Under the pieces are notes generated by a model. The model was not told where the DNA came from, searched no databases, and saw only the letters and a list, made by a program, of their open reading frames with translations. A stretch of 64,000 nt of DNA from Maniola hyperantus (lineage: Eukaryota; Arthropoda; Insecta; Lepidoptera; Nymphalidae), in contig NC_048561.1 in the NCBI RefSeq assembly GCF_902806685.2, positions 6,723,439 through 6,787,438 of the forward strand. The letters run 5' to 3'. A program made the position numbers and the translations under genes. This document shows positions 60,601 to 63,856 of the stretch, in pieces; position 1 is the first letter of the stretch; each line of letters opens with the position of its first letter.

Positions 60601-61152
60601 TCAGCCCGATCCGTCCAGTAGTTTGAACTGTGCGTTGATAGATCAGTCAGTCAGTCAGTCAGTCACTTTTTCGTTTTACATAATTAGATATTACTAGCTG
60701 ATGCCCGCGACTTCGTCCGCGTGGAATTAGGTTTTCTAAAAATCCCGTGGGAACTCTTTGATTTTCCGGGATAAAAAGTAGCCTATGTCACTCTCCAGGT
60801 CTTTATCTATACCCATGCAAAAATCACGTCAATCCGTTGCACTGCTGCGACGTGATTGAAGGACAAACCAACAAACCAACAAACAAACACACTTTAGCAT
60901 TTATATAAGGGTACGGATTTAAAAACTCTCCTTTCCAGAAGGTTGTCAACAGCTCCGCTTGGCAAGGGCATAGCGCGAGCGAAGGGTCACTCAGACAAAG
61001 ACATCAGATCGTACACGCAAAGAAGAGCTGGCACGCGGGAGGTTCACTCGGAGGGAGAGGTGGGAGGGTCGTTGGGGGCGGAGGCTTTGGCGGCACAAGT
61101 GGCGCGGTTCAAGAGAGTCTCCTTACGGAAGCTGAGGGCTTGGCGATCCTGA
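6388..61152 (+). CDS. PLCE1: Phospholipase C epsilon, 3' part of gene (36 exons)
   Basis: This gene encodes phosphoinositide-specific phospholipase C of the epsilon class, which cleaves PIP2 to IP3 and diacylglycerol and is controlled by Ras-family GTPases. The domain order read across the exons is RasGEF tail, PH-like region, EF-hand-like helices, X box, acidic linker, Y box, C2, RA1, RA2; RasGEF plus paired RA domains are diagnostic of the epsilon class. Exons: 6388-6561, 13259-13348, 14281-14401, 15517-15692, 16472-16673, 17421-17553, 17924-18053, 18596-18799, 19100-19253, 19770-19984, 20763-20858, 21419-21541, 22997-23130, 24266-24364, 25876-25988, 26615-26742, 27282-27429, 37326-37456, 37815-37908, 38455-38550, 38975-39084, 40332-40474, 41327-41514, 42742-42885, 44422-44600, 45663-45854, 47474-47693, 48734-48858, 49472-49679, 53146-53360, 55977-56121, 57057-57133, 57862-57958, 58203-58329, 59420-59516, 60939-61152. 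Every intron is GT-AG and every phase matches. The first exon starts mid-codon, so the 5' exons lie upstream of the window. Confidence 0.93.
6805..7245 (+). pseudogene. Two decayed tandem copies of the RasGEF exon
   Basis: A unit of about 392 bases containing most of exon 6388-6561 plus 220 bases of the following intron is repeated. Copy two (6805-6953) keeps an open frame and the donor CTTAG|GTAAG, but lacks the TTTTTTTTCAG acceptor and the first few codons. Copy three (7195-7245) is short and diverged and ends in A-rich sequence. The intron part (from about 6582) is repeated from about 6975. Confidence 0.85.
7246..12412. other. PLCE intron: mixed repeats, no exon seen
   Basis: Contains a GGGTTCCGT element (7592-7905), GTTCCGT-type pieces (8090-8380), Helitron-like elements (8815-9140, 9453-9655, 11655-11815), a tRNA-type SINE (9686-9955, minus), a second tRNA-type SINE (9968-10297), RTE-like tails (10420-10545, 10905-11110, 11345-11470) and another SINE (11824-12134). 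CTCGGAATA is repeated four times near 8470-8510. None of it carries splice-framed coding sequence. Confidence 0.6.
9968..10297 (+). mobile_element. tRNA-derived SINE (GACCTCCCTGGCGCAGTGG type)
   Basis: The A-box-like head, B-box GGGTTCGATTC, then TTTATAATTTCTAAATTTCT and the end GGGCTAACTTGTATCTGAAT plus poly(A) define this family. Full or partial copies also at 13174-13245, 23268-23609, 36728-36840, 41543-41705 (minus), 43543-43655 (minus), 44877-44975 (minus), 47207-47456 (minus) and 54729-55078. Confidence 0.8.
12413..13082 (-). mobile_element. Helitron-like element interrupted by a LINE 3' end
   Basis: The Helitron-like unit starts AAAAGGAAAAGGTGACTGAC and is cut after GATCTAT (about 12458). 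It resumes at ATCAACGCACAGCTC (12902) and ends GCATAAGCTAG. The insert (12458-12901) is the 3' end of a LINE in minus orientation, encoding LNKTPRTATYLKNCSAMCVK and VYNAIPTSVTALPVNKCK, a typical non-LTR reverse-transcriptase tail. Confidence 0.75.
13435..13665 (+). mobile_element. LINE 3' end with ATTCT repeats
   Basis: GAGCAACCGCCGAGTTTCTT, GCATTCCGAACCAGTGGTA and TGAATAAAAAA mark a common lepidopteran LINE 3' tail, here ending in (ATTCT)n. Related tails at 52855-53040, 56740-56838 and 47020-47120 (minus). Confidence 0.7.
13842..14062 (+). mobile_element. Helitron-like non-autonomous element
   Basis: One end is CTAGCTTATGCTCGCGACTT; then TTTCACCCCCTTAGGG, CAAATTTCAGCCCGATCCGT, a run of TCAG and CACCTTTTCCTTTTATAT. 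Read on the minus strand it ends in CTAG, as Helitrons do. It is the commonest family in the window: also 8815-9140, 9453-9655, 14424-14622, 21235-21400, 41023-41240, 48026-48690 (three), 52648-52845, 53455-53667, 57527-57742 and 60478-60690. Followed by a (G)n run at 14079-14093. Confidence 0.7.
15321..15449. mobile_element. Palindromic MITE (CTATAGAGCGCACT type)
   Basis: TCTATAGAGCGCACTCTGAC on the left pairs with GTCAAAGTGCGCTCTATAG on the right; the centre has CTCACATAAATCTGTCTC. Further copies at 59853-59988 and 61291-61420. The last lies between the PLCE stop and the next exon. Confidence 0.8.
15517..19253 (+). CDS. PLCE1: PLCE exons: region between RasGEF and EF hands, PH-like
   Basis: Exons 15517-15692, 16472-16673, 17421-17553, 17924-18053, 18596-18799 and 19100-19253. 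The first encodes YIASFDEEGEQFRRVGPEGL and continues with NLEKVYRTQAVMDHIASFHQ, which matches the segment after the GEF domain in PLC epsilon. Exon 17421 has a beta-strand-like FAHLRLERSCALLTWSR, and exons 18596 and 19100 give VHFVLPPYSFRVWSVGLHSV followed by a helix. Together these look like the first strands and the C-terminal helix of a PH domain split by an insert (ETPSENVQQPEISLSYNPEE region). PH assignment rests on position and pattern only. Exon 15517 is strikingly GC-rich, which creates long open antisense frames without meaning. A tandem copy of exon 16472 lies downstream at 17047-17181. Confidence 0.85.
17047..17181 (+). other. Tandem copy of PLCE exon 16472-16673, still open and phase-neutral
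   Basis: The stretch from AATGG at 17050 to the donor CAG|GTATGT matches the 3' two thirds of exon 16472-16673, with about eight substitutions in the first 100 aligned bases and one in-frame shortening near the end. It encodes NNGTDFKNEALYQLEGGG, then CYPVQPLPHDHSVTMFP. A usable acceptor (ACCTGACCAG at 17046) precedes it. Read from there it is exactly 45 codons in phase 0-0, so inclusion after exon 16472 would keep the PLCE frame. It may be an alternative exon or a young relic. Confidence 0.55.
19379..19730 (-). mobile_element. RTE-like LINE 3' fragment
   Basis: The minus strand encodes LEWRPRTGRRSLGRPPTRWT and DDIRRVAGSRWIQAAQD, the conserved tail of RTE-type reverse transcriptases. It ends in a (CAT)n run and sits just before exon 19770. 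Related fragments at 39140-39310 and 61170-61275. Confidence 0.8.
19770..26742 (+). CDS. PLCE1: PLCE exons: Ser-rich linker and EF-hand-like region
   Basis: Exons 19770-19984, 20763-20858, 21419-21541, 22997-23130, 24266-24364, 25876-25988 and 26615-26742. The first two encode a Ser/Lys/His-rich, probably disordered segment (SIYGSSSHSTPVKYTDSHSD; SSQHASCTQRHSSLTTSAHS). Exon 21419 opens a helical region (LRRLETSERFWENLKHLRTG, then LDFMDFVALFRSF). Exons 22997 to 26742 continue with GLLTRNGSLDLEP, FDILAAAALPG, TLGKFCETRQCEPKTEQQL and LSFEGFVRFLTDKDNYAFVP. These are the EF-hand lobes that precede the X box in all PI-PLCs. I see no complete canonical calcium-binding loop, which is usual for the epsilon class. 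The acceptor of exon 25876 is built from the end of a repeat. Confidence 0.88.
20425..20717. mobile_element. MITE with about 77-base perfect terminal inverted repeats
   Basis: TACCCGTAGTACAAGATTTT through CGCGTTACAGTAAA on the left is matched base for base in reverse complement on the right. About 130 bases of unrelated sequence lie between. It sits in the PLCE intron between exons 19770 and 20763. Confidence 0.9.
21543..21770 (+). mobile_element. LINE fragment (reverse-transcriptase C-terminal tail)
   Basis: Directly after the donor of exon 21419-21541, an open stretch encodes RRLLSYFGHIIRRGDDSSEK and GKRARGRSSTRWSDQLKES. This is the conserved tail of insect endonuclease/reverse-transcriptase LINEs (RTE-like). 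It is truncated at both ends and has no function of its own. Confidence 0.75.
21853..22625 (+). repeat. Tandem array carrying copies of the EF-region exon 21419-21541
   Basis: A 272-base unit is present twice almost perfectly (21853-22124, 22125-22396) and a third time in decayed form up to about 22625. Each unit joins a LINE-derived piece (starting near TTGTCGTTACGCTTTGG) to an exon copy: 21994-22111 and 22267-22383. The copies keep the frame and the donor TTTAG|GTAAG but have lost the TTTCACAG acceptor. The third unit keeps only about 15 bases of exon at 22611. Confidence 0.85.
25435..25874 (+). mobile_element. GGGTTCCGT element forming the acceptor of exon 25876
   Basis: A near full-length copy ends GCAGTTGGCCGGTTTTTTTT, directly followed by CAG and exon 25876. 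Other copies in the window end with the same GGCCGGTTTTTTT, so the pyrimidine tract of this splice site belongs to the repeat. Confidence 0.85.
27282..38550 (+). CDS. PLCE1: PLCE exons: PI-PLC X catalytic half
   Basis: Exons 27282-27429, 37326-37456, 37815-37908 and 38455-38550. The first has YYIASSHNTYLTGHQLKGES, with the first catalytic His and the Ca-binding Asn. The second has CRCVELDCWDGDDGNPVIYH followed by GHT, giving the acidic Ca ligands (ELD) and the second catalytic His. The third has SIENHCS with the third acidic ligand. All active-site residues known from PLC delta are present, so the enzyme should be active. The X domain is split between its two catalytic histidines by a 9.9 kb intron (27430-37325) that houses the antisense CSTF1 gene. 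A decayed copy of the first X exon, with a stop codon, lies just downstream at 27656-27757. Confidence 0.95.
27656..27757 (+). pseudogene. Dead tandem copy of the first X-domain exon
   Basis: The copy runs from AAGGAGCTGTCTCGG to the donor ACCAG|GTATAT and matches exon 27282-27429 closely. The Tyr codon after the catalytic HNT motif is TAA (27712-27714), and an 8-base loss near the end (GAGCTGTATAGCCAG to GAACCAG) shifts the frame. About 180 bases of flanking intron are duplicated too (27455-27640 and 27790-27965). Confidence 0.88.
28009..28014 (-). terminator. Probable poly(A) signal of CSTF1
   Basis: On the minus strand this reads AATAAA, about 200 bases after the CSTF1 stop codon. No stronger candidate lies between it and the stop, so the 3' UTR would be roughly 220 bases. 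Only the motif and spacing support this. Confidence 0.5.
28213..35792 (-). CDS. CSTF1: Cleavage stimulation factor subunit 1 (CstF-50), complete, nested antisense
   Basis: WD40 subunit of the CstF complex, which binds GU-rich RNA downstream of poly(A) sites in nuclear pre-mRNA 3' processing. Coding exons in transcript order: 35792-35716, 35297-35211, 34165-34062, 33552-33398, 33111-33020, 32720-32582, 32049-31889, 30669-30519, 29530-29437, 29213-29063, 28303-28213 (stop TAA at 28215-28213). Summed length is 1,302 bases, 433 residues, close to vertebrate CstF-50 at about 431. The N-terminus MKETTGEVDSKNVVKNRELL, then YRMIISQLYYDGF, matches the dimerisation domain. WD repeats follow: YVTSHKMSCRAGAFSSCGQL, YDHTDEITALDFHPREQILV, GSADGSIKLWDTVSNRCFNT, TSGMDSSIKLWELASSRCLI, YTGAGTTG. 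The end is FLTCSDDYRARFWYRR. All phases agree. It lies wholly in the PLCE intron 27430-37325, on the opposite strand. Confidence 0.96.
29807..30270. repeat. Very large near-perfect palindrome in a CSTF1 intron
   Basis: Arms of about 230 bases run from AATAGGCTACTTGACAATTT to its reverse complement at 30270, centred on AACCCTGTGGTTA near 30045. The left arm has one extra direct repeat of AACACTGTCGGCCATGTTTGG; otherwise the arms match almost exactly. No coding sequence. Probably a foldback or MITE-type element of recent origin. Confidence 0.92.
31118..31775. mobile_element. Foldback-like element with internal inverted repeats, pair with 39752-40318
   Basis: Arms around ATTTAATTTATTACCGAATA and ATAATATTTTTTGGGGTCGG are inverted about a short spacer. 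Outside lies ACACTGATCGCGAGCAATTT and a CGAATTGAGAACCTCCTCCT end. The same modules occur in opposite orientation at 39752-40318, where the element ends just before exon 40332. Confidence 0.75.
33816..33971. mobile_element. MITE with AGTCCCGCAAATTGCTA ends
   Basis: Left end AGTCCCGCAAATTGCTA pairs with TAGCAATTTGCGGGACT at the right end. A half copy including ATGGCGGCCACGCGCATTAG lies at 47118-47192 in a PLCE intron. Confidence 0.75.
34866..35153. mobile_element. MITE-like repeat related to 26890-27125
   Basis: Shares CCACCATTGTAATATGAAAA-like and TTTAGTTTAGAGA segments with the repeat at 26890-27125. Ends carry GATTCTAAGCACAACCTAAT and a rough reverse complement. It lies in the second CSTF1 intron. 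Confidence 0.55.
35793..37325. other. CSTF1 5' flank within the PLCE intron
   Basis: Sequence upstream of the CSTF1 start codon on the minus strand should contain its 5' UTR and promoter, but I see no clear TATA or initiator. Further right is a MITE at 36222-36405 (related to 45274-45592), a SINE 3' end at 36728-36840 and repeat tails. No other exon. Confidence 0.5.
38975..42885 (+). CDS. PLCE1: PLCE exons: end of X box, acidic X-Y linker, start of Y box
   Basis: Exons 38975-39084, 40332-40474, 41327-41514 and 42742-42885. The first ends the X box with VLIKNKKMLPVESS, whose lysines match phosphate-contact lysines of PLC delta. Exon 40332 is Ser-rich and ends in EYFSDEDYDEDDEIDG, a typical auto-inhibitory acidic X-Y linker. 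Exon 41327 carries the ELHKILNSLEEKAGRTSL helix and then RKRSNQIARELSDMVTYVQ, the start of the Y box. Exon 42742 (AIKFRGLNPISPRSSIKHTS, then Ser/Asp-rich) is an insert within the Y half that is also found in PLC epsilon. The donor of exon 40332 is followed after only 16 bases by a tRNA-Phe-like SINE. Confidence 0.92.
42368..42683 (-). mobile_element. LINE 3' end, same family as 45966-46600
   Basis: On the minus strand this matches the end of the reverse-transcriptase frame and the 3' UTR (TTTATGGCCGTTCT, then AATAAATAATAATAAT) of the element at 45966-46600. It is truncated at its 5' side and lies just before exon 42742. Confidence 0.85.
44422..45854 (+). CDS. PLCE1: PLCE exons: PI-PLC Y catalytic half
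   Basis: Exons 44422-44600 and 45663-45854. They encode CYRCSSVNEAIAKKICRKHP, HTETQLVRTYPAG, then LRIDSSNFDPVTFWSCGVQL and VALNYQTEDAAMAVNAAMC. These are the conserved Y-box signatures: RxDSSNxxP with the substrate-contact Arg and Ser, and the G-QLVALNYQT strand. The second exon ends KPRVMWDPAHIAYRR, leading into C2. A second copy of the acceptor region of exon 44422 occurs about 220 bases downstream (44621-44643). A scrambled copy of the end of exon 45663 occurs at 46712-46775. Two adjacent MITE copies end about 70 bases upstream of exon 45663. Confidence 0.95.
44621..44643 (+). repeat. Second copy of the acceptor region of exon 44422
   Basis: TATCTACCCTCTTTGTAG here repeats the pyrimidine tract and AG that precede exon 44422. 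The sequence after it (TGTACGGGATC) is not exon-like, so only the acceptor half of a duplication remains. Confidence 0.6.
45274..45592. mobile_element. Two adjacent MITE copies (CGGCAGAAAATAATGTACAT type)
   Basis: Both copies have CATCGACCTTTAGAA-like and TTCTAATGGCCGATGTAC-like ends and a centre with GTAGAGCGTCGTCTCTGTTA. A third copy lies at 36222-36405. They end about 70 bases before exon 45663. Confidence 0.75.
45966..46600 (+). mobile_element. Non-LTR retrotransposon 3' end
   Basis: An open frame of about 160 codons to TAA at 46477 encodes LVRAKLETSACIWNPYESTY, LEKVQKAFLRYLYKKLHGYY and FADKWADLMGQILLFCENL, the C-terminal part of a Jockey/CR1-like reverse-transcriptase protein. A 3' UTR and a TAAATAA-repeat tail follow. 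It is 5'-truncated and inserted within a duplicated region after exon 45663. Confidence 0.85.
46712..46775 (+). pseudogene. Scrambled copy of the end of Y-domain exon 45663-45854
   Basis: GCGAGAGCAAAGGCTGTCTA and TACAGGAGGTGAATA match the exon segment GCGAGAGCAACGGCTGCTTA and its donor end, with the middle rearranged. A GAATGAATGAATG-rich tail follows both original and copy. A weaker third echo is near 46833. Between original and copy lies a LINE 3' end (45966-46600). Confidence 0.6.
47474..48858 (+). CDS. PLCE1: PLCE exons: C2 domain
   Basis: Exons 47474-47693 and 48734-48858. They encode FNPMDKEFDGIHAAHLTLAV, ISGQYVAE, AYVEVEILGVPADCKKIKTR, NALNPIWNETFTFK and VNFPELALVRFEVYDADTNY, ending RPGYRHVRLR. 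This is the standard PI-PLC C2 domain: LTLAVISGQ first strand, NPIWNETFTF, and a valine- and phenylalanine-rich strand before the D-x-D loop. C2 packs against the catalytic barrel and may touch membrane. The second exon follows three tandem Helitron-like elements, ending about 45 bases before its acceptor. Confidence 0.95.
48026..48690 (+). mobile_element. Three tandem Helitron-like elements
   Basis: Copies start at about 48026, 48246 and 48474. The last two share CTAGCTTATGCTCGCGACTT, the unusual CGCGCGGACTACAAAATT and CATTTCACCCC, and differ almost nowhere, with a period of 228 bases. All are head to tail and lie just before exon 48734. Confidence 0.85.
48860..49471. other. PLCE intron with poly(A) tract and a GGGTTCCGT element
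   Basis: A pure A run of about 29 bases lies at 48872-48900. The minus-strand element 49011-49450 fills most of the rest and ends about 20 bases before the acceptor of exon 49472. Confidence 0.75.
49472..53360 (+). CDS. PLCE1: PLCE exons: first Ras-association domain (RA1)
   Basis: Exons 49472-49679 and 53146-53360. The first encodes the C2-RA1 joint (PLNMASLLIFSRCTEELAGE) and then KIHFLVVHAVVLSEPYSILK, VTRDTTTNE. The second continues AIAQCLTKAGVCKSSRGNYV, LVEEVP and the helix APHERVLKAATSRPGARLLL, ending KRIGDDPSSRAWLTSIR. This is a ubiquitin-like RA fold: a V-V strand, a T-T-x-E helix start, a Y-V-L-V-E-E strand and a final basic helix. In mammals RA1 has weak Ras affinity and helps scaffold interactions. 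The 3.5 kb intron between the two exons holds a minisatellite built from the end of the first exon. Confidence 0.9.
49680..52520 (+). repeat. Minisatellite of 16 units carrying RA1 exon ends
   Basis: Each unit starts TTAAATCGAGAAGTTATCCG (first at 49763, last at 52361), then holds an internally deleted copy of exon 49472-49679: its GGTGAGAG-TGCAGAG part joined to TTTACTCCATACTGAAGGTC and on to ACCAATGAG|GTGAGC, the exon end with donor. A variable run of CACT repeats and CGTACAACC blocks separates units. Unit spacings are about 146 to 234 bases. The pattern 162-214-166 occurs twice, 874 bases apart, showing a higher-order duplication. The final copy keeps CACGAGGG as in the exon but has lost the donor. 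Confidence 0.95.
53668..55976. other. PLCE intron between RA1 and RA2: retroelement remains
   Basis: An RTE-like tail (53668-53880), a retroelement coding fragment (53945-54435, minus), a tRNA-like SINE (54440-54605, minus), (GAAA)n at 54640-54675, a SINE (54729-55078), LINE remains (55080-55345), a tRNA-Phe-like SINE (55345-55520, minus), (GAAA)n again near 55676 and a LINE tail (55780-55935) encoding VRKLEYFGHIMRN. No PLCE exon seen. Confidence 0.65.
53945..54435 (-). mobile_element. Retroelement-derived coding fragment
   Basis: The frame is open on the minus strand upstream of any ATG and reads ALATINIPALIEPAGISRDD, GLTLVPWERGRALMWDATCV, DTLAPCHI, RAGSFFAQRISLAVQRGNAA. Proteins with this VPWERGR...WDATC block recur in invertebrate genomes next to reverse transcriptases, which is recalled, not checked. 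It is isolated and truncated here. Confidence 0.5.
55977..61152 (+). CDS. PLCE1: PLCE exons: second Ras-association domain (RA2) and C-terminus
   Basis: Exons 55977-56121, 57057-57133, 57862-57958, 58203-58329, 59420-59516 and 60939-61152. A Ser/Asp-rich lead (STDRSRDYSVPSDEDSSTQE) is followed by FLVCVHNVCHEIPYAILK, VPLTATASYVIYQALTKARC, RFVLVEELEWGGRAGAG, ASWKTLGRFVLQERGSTVPL, GGPLGSIISSDNVATTEFKT and a basic C-terminus ending VARFKRVSLRKLRAWRS, then TGA at 61150-61152. RA2 is the domain that binds GTP-loaded Ras in mammals. The exon itself runs three codons past the TGA to a good donor (GAG|GTATGT at 61162), in phase 0 with the next acceptor at 61792. Decayed copies of exons 57862 and 58203 are nearby. 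Confidence 0.88.
57430..57536 (+). pseudogene. Truncated copy of the acceptor and start of exon 57862
   Basis: GAAATTGGTCCTTCGA, then TTTGTTTTTGTTATAG and ATTCGTGTAGGTAAGCGGAG match the region at 57812-57900, which leads into exon 57862. The copy has lost the exon after about 45 bases, and a Helitron-like element (57537-57742) now separates the two copies. Confidence 0.75.
58490..58592 (+). pseudogene. Frameshifted copy of RA2 exon 58203-58329
   Basis: The stretch from CGGGCAGCACAGTCCCATTG to GAGCTATTGCTG|GTAAAT copies the 3' part of the exon with its donor. A five-base insertion (GGATGAAATGCAACG against GGATACAACG) breaks the frame, and there is no acceptor. The AAGTGAAAAGTAAAAG-type simple sequence on both sides is duplicated with it. 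Confidence 0.8.
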
Positions 61153-61791
61153 GTGTGGGAGGTATGTAGACTCTCATAGATAGACGTCCAATGCTGGACG
61201 AAGGTCCCTTGGATAGATCTCCACAGAAGCCTGTCTTGTGCCAGCAGCATCCAGCAACTCGCTTGGGATTTTTCGTTCACTTAGGGGGAGATCTATAGAG
61301 CGCACTTTGACTTAGCTTAGACTTAATTAAAATGAGACAGAGCTATATCTCTCACATAAATCTGTCTCTTTTTAACTCAATCTTAAGTCTGAGCAAAGTC
61401 AAAGTGCGCTATATAGATCTCAACCTTAGTCCTCACTAAGGTTGAGATCTATATATTTTGATTGTTGACCCCTCGGTCTTCCAACAATTCAGGGTTGTCA
61501 TTCAAGCACCTTGGAATCCCGACGTCTATAATAGAGCTACCCTTAGGTATTGGCGAGCGAAAAGGCCAAATTTGGTCGGTTTGGTTTTTAGTTATCAGAT
61601 GTTAGTGACAATAACTGGTACTAATAGCTTAACAGCCTCAGGCACAGTGGAAACGTAAATGCCAAAGTCGGTCACCCATCCAATTAATGACTTGGGTCAA
61701 CATTGCTTAGCGTAATAATGATATGCGTTGTCGCAAGTAGACCGTTCATCCTAGTAAAAAAATTTAAATTGAATTTTTAATTTGTTTACAG
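61153..61791 (+). other. Sequence between the PLCE stop and the next coding exon
   Basis: After TGA the exon continues GTG TGG GAG to a donor at 61162, or the transcript ends here. The stretch contains an RTE-like LINE piece (61170-61275), a palindromic MITE (61291-61420) and a second LINE piece (about 61470-61520). I found no convincing AATAAA close behind the TGA. Confidence 0.55.
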
Positions 61792-63691
61792 GCCTTCCGC
61801 CGGCTCAGCATGAGCTTGGCGAACCATCGAGCTTCTCTCTCTTCTGAACTAGGATCTCTATGGGACTTCTTCCGCATCGACCGCGAGCGCCGGCGCTCCG
61901 CCCCCGCCTCCGCCCCCTTCGACCACCAAATCCCACCAGTGGACACCAAAACCCCAGCGAAACTCGCCCGAGACCTACTCCAAGTTGTACACGAAACAGT
62001 TTTTTCGAAAAAGTTTGAAGAAAAACGGTGCCCTTTAGTGAAGGAAGAATCTGACTTGAGTTCCGATGATGATGATGGAACGGAACGAAGAATCGCGAAT
62101 TTAATTGATTTCTTCTTCACCATTGTCAAAAGCCAAAAGGAGGAGAGAAAGGGTACCTATTTCTTTACTTTACTTTTCGTTGCAGATACCGTTACGGTAC
62201 CGTTTTCGTTTTACTATACAATTTTTTCTATTTTAATAGATAACTAAATTAATAATAAAACTTTTCTTTATAGGTAGTGGAAGCTGTTTCAAGAGCGAAG
62301 CGAGCCCGGAAGATATAAATAACGCATACGTGCCAACAAAAGTTAACGCAGAGTTAGAACACAAGATGGAAACCCTCATAGAATTTCTAGCGACAGCAGG
62401 CTGTGTTGAAGACAATAAAGAAGACAAGAAGATTACTTTAATGGAGTTTTTGTTCGGGACCGAAGAAAGGAAGCTAGAGAATCCTGTCATAGAAATAAAC
62501 GCGAAAGGAATAAGTCTATCTGAATCTAATGTTAATGTTAAAAACTTAACATTCATAGATGAAACACCTGGAGATGAAGGGAGCGAAACTTTAGTTGAAA
62601 TGTTACTAAAATACATGGAAGATTACGGTGGTAAAGAGAAGGAAACTCCAAAATCGTCACAATCAGTAACGCAATCACTATCAGTAACGCCATCGTTATC
62701 GGAAAAATCCAAATCCGATATGACAATAAGCAAATTTGAAACTATTAGTGATATGAGCAAAACCAAATCGGATTCCACCTTAACACATACACAAGACACT
62801 GTAATAGATAGAGGAGAATTTCAGAATTCTGAAAGAAGAGTTTCAGAAACTGTTATAGATTTGAGTAATATCAAATCAGATCTTGAAGGTATTTTTGAAG
62901 AAGCCATTTTAAGAGTTTATGAATTGAATATGATGTTTGAGGATGATACAATGAGTGAGCAAGAGGATGTGGAAAACTTTAACACGTATACAAAACCTCC
63001 TCAAGTTCAGTACAGTCAACCTTACAGTGTAGAATTATCAGATATAATAGAAGAAGATGAACCAGAACCTTCTTCCACGGATAATCATATGAATCAAATC
63101 AGACAATGTGCTGAAGACTTAGTAAAATACATAGAAAATAAAGTCCAAGAACATCCATTCAATGATAGTTCAGGTCCTTCTACAGAAGAATTCAGTCGCG
63201 AATTTGATTTAAGTCCAAGTCAAAAATCAGTGAGCTTGGTAGACTTGAGAAACATACCTGATCTACCGCCGAGCATGATAAATAAACCTAAAGTTTTAAG
63301 GGTCGATAAATCTACATCGACAACTGAAACAACAGAATCGATATCTGAAATGTGTAAACGAATCGATTCCGCATGTATGACAGATGAAACACTAAGTTCT
63401 AGTTCGGAAAGAAATGAACGGGCTTTAGACAAATTGGAATCATTGACTCGATTTTTCTCTAAATCTCGATTGGAAATTATCGATGAGAGCCTTGAAGAAA
63501 ATGGCGATAAAGGTCCAAAGAATTCTAAAGAAGCTAAAACACCTAAAGAGGAGGTTCGTAAAAAAGATATGATAGGGTACAAAATAGGGCAAGCGAGTTT
63601 GGATGATGTAGAGGATATATTAGATGACAATGATAGAACAGATAAAGATTTGGACAAAACTGACAATTTAGAGGAACATACTGAACATTAA
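61792..63691 (+). CDS. Unrecognised acidic disordered protein, or C-terminal extension of PLCE
   Basis: Two coding exons, 61792-62152 and 62274-63691 (TAA), joined by a 121-base GT-AG intron with matching phase. The acceptor TTTGTTTACAG at 61791 opens in phase 0. Read from the ATG at 61810 the protein is 586 residues. I do not recognise it. It starts with a basic, proline/alanine-rich part (MSLANHRASLSSELGSLWDF; RERRRSAPASAP) and continues with a long Asp/Glu/Ser/Lys-rich part that looks disordered. Short hydrophobic motifs of the form S/T-L-x-E/D-F-F/L recur six times. No signal peptide, membrane segment or enzyme motif is visible. Because the last PLCE exon ends in phase 0 nine bases after its TGA, this region could be spliced onto PLCE. 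A separate gene with an upstream non-coding exon is equally possible. Base composition changes from GC-rich in the first exon to AT-rich in the second. Confidence 0.7.
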
Positions 63692-63850
63692 AATACTATA
63701 AATAGTGCAATACACAACACACAACATTTTAACGCGCCATTTTAACTCTATTGGTCAACTTTCAAGTCAAAAGTACAGTTCAAGGCAGTGGTCCGACCGG
63801 CGGCGAGAAAACGATTAAGTGTCGGCGATTTTCTCTCTCAAGAAACGAAC

Positions 63851-63856
63851 AATAAA
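63851..63856 (+). terminator. Probable poly(A) signal after the disordered-protein gene
   Basis: AATAAA about 160 bases after the TAA at 63689-63691. Another AATAAA-like run (AAAATAAAC) sits near 63970. Either could end the transcript; choice between them is not possible from sequence alone. Confidence 0.5.

Noticed and set aside
62233..63666. Minus-strand open frames opposite the acidic protein exon
   Set aside because: The plus-strand frame is a single 453-codon open stretch. The antisense Ser/Leu-rich frames are reflections of its Glu/Asp/Ser codons.
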